From Ruminococcaceae bacterium UBA1320 (lineage in GTDB: Bacteria > Bacillota > Clostridia > Oscillospirales > Ethanoligenentaceae), in the NCBI GenBank assembly GCA_002306975.1, contig DBTI01000027.1, positions 1 through 6,394 of the forward strand: a stretch of DNA of 6,394 bases, read 5' to 3'. The translations under genes and the position numbers were made by a program. Below the pieces are notes generated by a model. The model saw nothing but the letters and a program-made list of their open reading frames with translations. It was not told where the DNA came from and did no database searches. Every line of letters begins with the position of its first letter. Within the stretch, counting starts at the first letter, position 1. Below, piece by piece: positions 1 to 4,296 of the stretch.

Positions 1-67
1 CGCGCGAGCCGTATGAGCGTACAGAGATCGCACGTGTTTTTTTTCAAGCAGAAGACGGCATACGAGA
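1..67. other. Sequencing-adapter artefact at the left edge (Illumina P7)
   Basis: Positions 45-67 (CAAGCAGAAG...TACGAGA) match the first 23 of 24 bases of the Illumina P7 adapter; position 68 is A where P7 has T. Positions 37-44 are eight T, the pattern expected when an adapter read-through with a poly-A tail is reverse complemented. A 23-base match by chance is negligible, so this is library-derived. The 36 bases before it are of unknown origin and should be distrusted as well. The usual index and inner adapter do not follow, so the junction with real genome lies somewhere between 68 and the ribosome site at 85. No promoter for the first gene can be assigned. Confidence 0.93.
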
Positions 68-98
68 AAGCGACGAATATTTTTGGAGGATAAATCAG

Positions 99-1349
99 AT
101 GGCGAGAATTAGAAGAAGTTACCGGAGCATTTATACTTCAAGGCGCAAACGTCACGGAAAAAGTGTATTGAAAGCGTTAATCGTTGTCATTTTGGTGGCA
201 GCGCTTGTCTTTTTGGGTTACAGCATCGCTGACCCGCTGATAAAGTTTTTCTCCGGCAAGCGGCCGGTTTCGTCATCATCAGCTGTAACAAGCAGTCAAA
301 GTTCGGCTCCTTCATCGTCCTCCAACCCGTCTTCTTCACAGGCGACAACTGACACGGCTGAAGTTCACGGCGTTTATCTTCCCAAAAAATATCTTCAAGA
401 CACAGCCGCGCTCAATAACTTTATAACACAAGCCAAAGCAGCGGGGATTAACCTTGCCGTAATCGACCTCAAAGCGGAGGATGGCATTGTCAATTACAAT
501 ACATCCCTGCCACAGGCGAAGGGCACCGCGATGGTGGCGCAGAACGCGCCGGATGCCGCTGCTGTGGCAAAGGCTCTGTCAGACGCGGGCATCACTCCGG
601 CGGCTCGGATCTGTGCCTTCAAAGACCCTGTCGCGCCTACCGTTCTTCGCGGAGCGGGTGTGATGTATTCCAAAAACCATGCGGTAAACTGGCTTGACCC
701 GACCAACACAAGGTGGCTTAATCCTAACTCAACTGATGCGCAGCAATATATTGAAAGCCTTGCCACCGAGGCGGTATCGCTTGGCTTTAAGCAAATATAT
801 ATTGACTCGCTCACCTTCCCGACCTCCGGCTCGCCGGACAGCACAGGCTATTACGGCGACAACATGCCGTCAAAGGAGCAGGTTATTTCAAACTTTGTGG
901 CAGCGCTGAAACAGCAGGTAAACACGGCGGGCGGCAAGCTTTCTGTTATGACCTCCGGTGCCGCGGCAATCGGGCAGGCAGCGCCGAATATCGGCCAGTC
1001 ACAGAGTATTTATGCGCTTCCCGGTGACTTTATAAGCCCGAATCTTTGCCCGTCTCTGTTTAATAAGGGCGGCATACAGGTGGGATCAACGGCAATAGCG
1101 AAACCTGACCTTGCGCCGGGTGATACAGTCAGCGCGGTTGCGCAGTACCTCAAGACACAAAACAGCGCAAACACCGGCACTGTGCCGTTTATACAGGATT
1201 TCACCAATACCTCGTTGGGCGGAGGCAATATCAAGCAATACACAGCAACCGACGTAAAAGCGGAGATTGCGGCGCTTAACAGCGCGGGGATGAATGGGTA
1301 TATTCTGTATAATCCAGAAGGAACCTATGATTTGGCTTCTCTTAAATAA
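99..1349 (+). CDS. Membrane-anchored putative glycoside hydrolase (DUF4015 family)
   Basis: A 416-residue protein with a very basic N-terminus (residues 1-24, many Arg/Lys), one membrane helix at about 25-43, a Ser-rich linker at about 57-82, and an extracytoplasmic domain at about 88-414. The domain resembles the DUF4015 / putative glycosyl hydrolase family, a TIM-barrel-like fold. Visible landmarks are VIDLKAEDGIVNY (121-133), ARICAFKDP (169-177), WLDPTNTRWLNP (198-209), IYIDSLTFP (233-241), FIQDFT (364-369) and GYILYNPEGTY (400-410). The start is supported by GGAGGA at 85-90, eight bases before ATG. By family it would act outside the cell on a glycan, but substrate and activity are unproven. 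Two segments usually rich in conserved residues are altered here (see findings), so the enzyme may be divergent or inactive. It is probably monocistronic; its promoter is lost in the artefactual left edge. Confidence 0.85.
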   Translation: MARIRRSYRSIYTSRRKRHGKSVLKALIVVILVAALVFLGYSIADPLIKFFSGKRPVSSSSAVTSSQSSAPSSSSNPSSSQATTDTAEVHGVYLPKKYLQDTAALNNFITQAKAAGINLAVIDLKAEDGIVNYNTSLPQAKGTAMVAQNAPDAAAVAKALSDAGITPAARICAFKDPVAPTVLRGAGVMYSKNHAVNWLDPTNTRWLNPNSTDAQQYIESLATEAVSLGFKQIYIDSLTFPTSGSPDSTGYYGDNMPSKEQVISNFVAALKQQVNTAGGKLSVMTSGAAAIGQAAPNIGQSQSIYALPGDFISPNLCPSLFNKGGIQVGSTAIAKPDLAPGDTVSAVAQYLKTQNSANTGTVPFIQDFTNTSLGGGNIKQYTATDVKAEIAALNSAGMNGYILYNPEGTYDLASLK

Positions 1350-1416
1350 GCTGTTTGCAAAGGGCACGCAGCAGCGCGCGCTCTTTGCTGAAAATGTGAA
1401 AAAAGTCATCGAATAA
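1327..1416 (+). CDS. Possible 29-residue small ORF overlapping the end of the DUF4015 gene
   Basis: ATG at 1327 opens a frame in +1 relative to the upstream gene, giving MIWLLLNKLFAKGTQQRALF and nine more residues before TAA at 1414. AAGGA at 1318-1322 lies four bases upstream, so a translationally coupled small protein is conceivable. The peptide has a hydrophobic start and an amphipathic-looking tail, but I recognise no family. The same bases also form an inverted repeat (1357-1388), which may be the true reason for their composition. This is weak and could well be chance. Confidence 0.15.
   Translation: MIWLLLNKLFAKGTQQRALFAENVKKVIE
1357..1388 (+). other. Hairpin just after the DUF4015 stop codon
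   Basis: GCAAAGGGC (1357-1365) pairs with GCTCTTTGC (1380-1388), nine pairs including one G-T, with a 14-base loop. It begins eight bases after the stop codon, so it may protect or end the upstream transcript. No T-run follows (TGAAAATG), so it is not a canonical intrinsic terminator. Confidence 0.35.
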
Positions 1417-1420
1417 GATA

Positions 1421-1449
1421 TTGATTTTTTCACCGCTATGTGATATAAT
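1421..1449 (+). promoter_or_regulatory. Promoter of tRNA-Gly (TTGATT-N17-TATAAT, extended -10)
   Basis: The -35 box TTGATT (1421-1426) is followed by a 17-base spacer and a perfect -10 box TATAAT (1444-1449). TG one base before the -10 (1441-1442) makes it an extended -10. Transcription would start near 1456, about six bases before the mature tRNA, as expected for a housekeeping sigma-A tRNA promoter. Confidence 0.85.
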
Positions 1450-1461
1450 AGCAACACGTTT

Positions 1462-1535
1462 GCGGGTGTAATTCAGTGGTAGAATTCCAGCTTCCCAAGC
1501 TGGCTGTGTGGGTCCGATTCCCATCACCCGCTCCA
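1462..1535 (+). tRNA. tRNA-Gly (anticodon CCC)
   Basis: A complete 74-base cloverleaf including encoded CCA. Acceptor GCGGGTG (1462-1468) pairs perfectly with CACCCGC (1525-1531), the discriminator is T1532, and CCA is 1533-1535. The D stem is ATTC/GAAT (1471-1474 with 1482-1485) with GG in the loop. The anticodon stem CCAGC/GCTGG (1487-1491 with 1499-1503) encloses loop TTCCCAA, placing anticodon CCC at 1494-1496; it reads the glycine codon GGG. The T stem is GTGGG/CCCAT (1508-1512 with 1520-1524). The T loop reads TCCGATT, with C where the near-universal T55 (pseudouridine) should be. It is a single tRNA, with its own promoter and a strong hairpin downstream. Confidence 0.95.
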
Positions 1536-1548
1536 CCAGTTGCGCTGG

Positions 1549-1588
1549 ATGCAAAACGCGTTCACATTTTGTGAGCGCGTTTTGCATT
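1549..1588 (+). terminator. Long hairpin terminator after tRNA-Gly, possibly bidirectional
   Basis: An 18-pair stem: 1549-1566 pairs with 1570-1587 around a TTT loop, with a single G-T pair. The outer 12 bases are perfect inverted copies (ATGCAAAACGCG / CGCGTTTTGCAT). The GC-rich inner stem followed by TTTT (1580-1583) can act as an intrinsic terminator, and the matching AAAA allows the same on the minus strand. No long T-run lies beyond the outer stem. Confidence 0.75.
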
Positions 1589-1677
1589 AGTGTCCGCGTT
1601 TTTACAAAAGCAGTTATTTGCCAAGGCAGTTATTAGCGGCATTAAGAACCGATTAGGGCAGAGATAGGATAAAAGGC

Positions 1678-1706
1678 TTGATTAATCTCTGATTATATCT
1701 TATACT
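1678..1706 (+). promoter_or_regulatory. Probable promoter of the small membrane-protein gene (TTGATT-N17-TATACT)
   Basis: TTGATT at 1678-1683, a 17-base spacer, then TATACT at 1701-1706. The architecture is the same as at the tRNA and permease promoters in this window. Transcription would start near 1713, giving an AT-rich 5' leader of about 136 bases. Near its end a bulged 8-pair stem (1796-1803 with 1819-1827) precedes the ribosome site; its significance is unclear. Confidence 0.6.
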
Positions 1707-1839
1707 TAATAAAAAATATCTCAGAAAAGAAAAGTTTTTAATTTGGTTACTGATATATTGTTAGTATTCCACGATCTTGTTAAGAATAAATTTATACAAC
1801 TCGATAAGAATAAAAAAGCGAAGTTGTGGGGATTGAATT

Positions 1840-1845
1840 GGAGGT
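1840..1845 (+). promoter_or_regulatory. Ribosome binding site that decides between two adjacent ATG codons
   Basis: GGAGGT lies three bases before the ATG at 1849 and six bases before the ATG at 1852. The second spacing is nearer the usual optimum, so initiation at 1852 is preferred. The difference is one residue. Confidence 0.65.
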
Positions 1846-1851
1846 GCCATG

Positions 1852-2238
1852 ATGGCTCCGGATACAGAAAATCTGATTGAATGTTGGATCATAATCATAA
1901 TTTTGGGCATCGCTGCTTACATGTTTATCCGCAGCCATAAGAAAATATGGGCGGGCAGTGTGTTTCCGCTTATGTTGGTTCCGTTCATAAACATTCTCTA
2001 TTCACCGATTAACCGAAAGATTATGGAACACAGCAGGGCAGACGCCTATTGCTCCAGAATAATAATATATATGATTGCTTTAGCCGTGGTAAGCGTGTGG
2101 GTCGTAGCTTGGGGGCGGAAGCTGCCGGTTGGTAAGTCAAGATATGCATACATTATTGTCGGGATCTCGTTCACATTAATTCTGATTTTACTTTTCCTGC
2201 GAAACCTCGTTTTCAGACCATATTTCGGTATTTTGTAA
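1852..2238 (+). CDS. Small four-helix membrane protein of unknown function
   Basis: A 128-residue protein (129 if the ATG at 1849 is used) that I do not recognise. It is mostly hydrophobic, with membrane helices at about residues 11-26, 34-50, 69-87 and 98-117. Short charged connectors separate them: RSHKK after helix 1, NRKIMEHSRAD between 2 and 3, and GRKLPVGKSRY between 3 and 4. No catalytic motif, signal-peptidase site or metal ligand cluster is evident. The strong GGAGGT site, its own promoter and its own terminator indicate a real, independently transcribed gene. There is no operon partner to suggest a role. Codon and base composition lie between the GC-richer permease and the AT-rich glycosyltransferase. 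Confidence 0.7.
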   Translation: MAPDTENLIECWIIIIILGIAAYMFIRSHKKIWAGSVFPLMLVPFINILYSPINRKIMEHSRADAYCSRIIIYMIALAVVSVWVVAWGRKLPVGKSRYAYIIVGISFTLILILLFLRNLVFRPYFGIL

Positions 2239-2270
2239 TTTCCTGTTACTAAAACTTTTATTTAAAGATC

Positions 2271-2300
2271 AAGTGCCGGGCTTAGATGCCCGGCACTTTT
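2271..2300 (+). terminator. Intrinsic terminator of the small membrane-protein gene
   Basis: AAGTGCCGGGC (2271-2281) and GCCCGGCACTT (2288-2298) form a perfect 11-pair stem with loop TTAGAT, ending in TTTT (2297-2300). It lies 32 bases after the stop codon and isolates this gene from the permease unit. Confidence 0.88.
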
Positions 2301-2527
2301 GCATGGTACTGAAAACATTTTGTATTTAATTTTAAAACCAAACTTATGGAATTAGCCAAAACCTATATTAATAGGGCTTAGCCAAATTATATGCTTTTCC
2401 TACATCTTTCCTGTTGATGTTATGAGCTTCTGATTATTCAAAGAATTACGCTTATAAATAATGCTCATATAATATTACACCAACATATGCAAGTTCGACA
2501 TAAATTGAATTTGTTACGGCGATTTGC
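2301..2527. other. AT-rich intergenic spacer without a recognisable gene
   Basis: I see no supported coding region or RNA gene in this stretch. The only pattern is a nine-base direct repeat, TTAGCCAAA, at 2352-2360 and 2378-2386 with a 26-base period. It could be an operator half-site pair or chance. A second TATAAT at 2468-2473 has only a poor -35 match (ATTACG) 17 bases upstream. Confidence 0.5.
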
Positions 2528-2556
2528 TTGATTTTTACGATTTGTTAACATATAAT
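2528..2556 (+). promoter_or_regulatory. Promoter of the purine permease (TTGATT-N17-TATAAT)
   Basis: TTGATT (2528-2533), a 17-base spacer and a perfect TATAAT (2551-2556) predict a start near 2563. The first leader stem begins within about seven bases of that point, so the RNA structure lies right at the 5' end of the message. Confidence 0.8.
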
Positions 2557-2569
2557 TAATAACGTGTTT

Positions 2570-2697
2570 TTAATTTCAACGATATCATTTGACATTTGGG
2601 GGAACGTCGATTGCCGTTGAAAATTAATCCGGTCGGCGTGCGAGCCGTTACCGGAATATTCCGCGCATACCTTTAATCGGTCATCGGTTGAATGACC
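2570..2697 (+). promoter_or_regulatory. Structured 5' leader of the purine permease; unidentified candidate cis-regulatory RNA
   Basis: The roughly 160-base leader can form several elements. Stem 1 is TTAATTTCAACG (2570-2581) with 2615-2627, 12 pairs and a single bulged A at 2623, enclosing 33 bases that include GGGGGAACG (2598-2606). Stem 2 is CCGGT-CGGC (2629-2637) with GCCG-TT-ACCGG (2644-2654), nine pairs with a TT bulge and loop GTGCGA. That loop (GTGCG, 2638-2642) is complementary to CGCAT (2664-2668) with one G-T, so a pseudoknot is possible. A third 6-pair hairpin, GGTCAT/ATGACC (2679-2697), sits 13 bases before the ribosome site. The purine riboswitch core is not seen and I recognise no other class. 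No T-run lies before the gene, so any control would more likely act on translation than on termination. Function is inference only. Confidence 0.45.
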
Positions 2698-2710
2698 AAA
2701 ATAGAAAATT

Positions 2711-2716
2711 GGAGGA
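2711..2716 (+). promoter_or_regulatory. Ribosome binding site fixing the permease start at 2724
   Basis: GGAGGA is seven bases before ATG 2724. An in-frame TTG at 2688 would add twelve polar residues, but it has no ribosome site and falls in the loop of a leader hairpin. The ATG also gives the family-typical N-terminus. Confidence 0.85.
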
Positions 2717-2723
2717 TGAAGAA

Positions 2724-4214
2724 ATGGAAAAGCTGTTTAAACTTAAACAGTACGGCACCAACGTCCGAACAGAAATCATCGCGGGCATCACGACCTTCTT
2801 TACCATGGCATACATCATCTTTGTCAACCCCAACATACTGAAACTTGCGGGTACAGCGGATAACCCGTTCAATCCTCAGGGTATCTTTGTGGCGACGATC
2901 ATCGCTTCCGTCGTTGGTACGCTTGTTATGGCGCTGTTTGCAAATGTGCCATACGCCTTGGCTCCGGGCATGGGGCTCAATGCCTTCTTTACCTTCACTG
3001 TTTGCGGAGTAATGGGATTTACGTGGGAGCAGGCTTTGGCAATGGTTCTTATCTGCGGCTGCGTCAACATTGTCATTACTGTAACCGGTCTTCGCAAAGC
3101 GATAATCCGTTCGCTTCCACGGGTGCTTCAAAGCGCTATCGGCGGTGGTATCGGACTATTCGTTGCCTATATAGGAATAAAAGATGCGGGGCTTTTGAAG
3201 TTTACTTCTGATCCGGGCACATATGCGCTTTTAGATTCAAAAACTGTTATCGCTAACGCTTCTGCTGTTCCGGCGCTTGTCAATTTCTCAGACCCGGCGG
3301 TTCAGCTTGCGCTTATCGGCGTCGCCATCATCCTGATATTGATGGTTCTCAAGGTTAAGGGCTCGATCCTTATCGGTATCCTTTCAACCACTGTTATCTG
3401 CATGATCGAGATAGCCTGCGGCGTAAATCCACATGTGTTCTTCTCTTCACTTCCAGAGAGTGTAAATAATTCGTCTGCATTTTTCGCCACAATTTCGATT
3501 ACACCGGAAGCAATCGGCAAATCCATTTCCTCGGTCCAGGATACTGCATTCAAATTTGATTTTGCGGGTTTGTTTGCTGATCACAACAAAATAATTCTTG
3601 CATTTACCGCTATAATCGGATTTGTACTTACCGATATATTCGATGCGCTCGGAACCTTCATCGGGACCGGACGCCGCACAGGTATATTTGACGCGGACGA
3701 CGAGAAGCTCATGCTTAATGGCAAAGGAGTTAAATCTCGCCTTGACCGTGCTCTTTTCGCTGACCTTTCCGCGACGATCACAGGCGCGTTCGTCGGCACA
3801 TCAAACACCACAACCTTCGTTGAAAGTTCTGCAGGTATCGCTGAAGGCGGCCGCACAGGTCTTACCTCTGTTGTGACTGCAGTACTTTTTCTGGTCTGCC
3901 TTGTCCTTTCGCCAATTATCGGTATTGTGCCTTCATGCGCTACCGCTCCGGCCCTTATCGTTGTCGGTATCCTTATGATTGCTGCAATAGCCGATATCGA
4001 CTGGCACAATTTTGAGGACGCGGCGGTTGCATTCATTACAGTTGCATTCATGCCATTCACATATAGCATTACAACAGGTATTTCCCTTGGCTTTATCACC
4101 TATGTTCTCATCAAGCTTGTCAGAGGCAAAGCTAAGGAAGTGCACCCGATTATGTACGGTGCGACAGCGCTGTTCATTATCAACTTCATTTCACTTGCTG
4201 TTAATAAGCTGTAA
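2724..4214 (+). CDS. NCS2-family purine (adenine/guanine/hypoxanthine) permease, AzgA type
   Basis: A 496-residue polytopic membrane protein that by family imports purine bases, usually with a proton, for salvage. Family landmarks are GTNVRTEIIAGITTFFTMAY (11-30), APGMGLNAFF (80-89), QSAIGGGIGLFVAYIG (136-151), DIFDALGTFIGTG (304-316) and the substrate-region signature ADLSATITGAFVGTS followed by VESSAGIAEGGRTG (366-379). These place it with AzgA/PbuG/PbuO (COG2252) rather than UraA or the xanthine branch. Roughly 12-14 membrane segments are expected. It is longer than the ~440-residue Bacillus and E. coli proteins, with extra loop sequence at about 232-280 (HVFFSSLPESVNNSS...). It is transcribed alone from its own promoter through a structured leader, and ends at a bidirectional terminator. 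Exact base specificity cannot be read from sequence. Confidence 0.93.
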   Translation: MEKLFKLKQYGTNVRTEIIAGITTFFTMAYIIFVNPNILKLAGTADNPFNPQGIFVATIIASVVGTLVMALFANVPYALAPGMGLNAFFTFTVCGVMGFTWEQALAMVLICGCVNIVITVTGLRKAIIRSLPRVLQSAIGGGIGLFVAYIGIKDAGLLKFTSDPGTYALLDSKTVIANASAVPALVNFSDPAVQLALIGVAIILILMVLKVKGSILIGILSTTVICMIEIACGVNPHVFFSSLPESVNNSSAFFATISITPEAIGKSISSVQDTAFKFDFAGLFADHNKIILAFTAIIGFVLTDIFDALGTFIGTGRRTGIFDADDEKLMLNGKGVKSRLDRALFADLSATITGAFVGTSNTTTFVESSAGIAEGGRTGLTSVVTAVLFLVCLVLSPIIGIVPSCATAPALIVVGILMIAAIADIDWHNFEDAAVAFITVAFMPFTYSITTGISLGFITYVLIKLVRGKAKEVHPIMYGATALFIINFISLAVNKL

Positions 4215-4238
4215 AGCAGTACAAATATTATTAAGCAA

Positions 4239-4270
4239 AAAAGGAGCTTCCGGTTTCGGAAGCTCCTTTT
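4239..4270. terminator. Bidirectional terminator between convergent genes
   Basis: GGAGCTTCCG (4243-4252) pairs perfectly with CGGAAGCTCC (4257-4266) around GTTT. AAAA on the left and TTTT on the right extend the stem to 14 pairs. The right T-run (4267-4270) serves the permease. The six-A run (4237-4242) reads as TTTTTT for the minus-strand glycosyltransferase, whose stop is 27 bases away. Confidence 0.92.
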
Positions 4271-4296
4271 GACTTATAAGATTATTTACTATATCG

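Noticed and set aside
22..36. AGATCG and CACGTG before the P7 match as remains of the inner adapter sequence
   Set aside because: Six-base matches are too short to claim and the intervening adapter bases are missing.
1086..1587. Minus-strand open frames across the end of the hydrolase gene and the tRNA
   Set aside because: They run antisense through a confident gene and a perfect tRNA cloverleaf, and show no recognisable protein features.
2352..2386. Direct repeat TTAGCCAAA twice with a 26-base period as a possible operator or array
   Set aside because: Only two short copies in AT-rich spacer, far from any -35 box; too little to call an array or binding site.
2468..2473. Second TATAAT upstream of the permease as an alternative promoter
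   Set aside because: The hexamer 17 bases upstream (ATTACG) is a poor -35, while the promoter at 2528-2556 is much better.
2563..2723. Classical purine (guanine/adenine) riboswitch before the permease
   Set aside because: The conserved junction and loop segments of that aptamer are not present in the leader, and no terminator/antiterminator with a T-run precedes the gene.
2688..2723. TTG start at 2688 giving a 508-residue permease
   Set aside because: It has no ribosome site, lies in a hairpin loop, and the added twelve residues are polar and not family-like. ATG 2724 has GGAGGA at good spacing and the typical N-terminus.
3581..4099. Long open frame on the minus strand inside the permease gene
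   Set aside because: It lies wholly opposite a well-recognised coding region, lacks a ribosome site, and its translation shows no domain; it is a codon-bias shadow.
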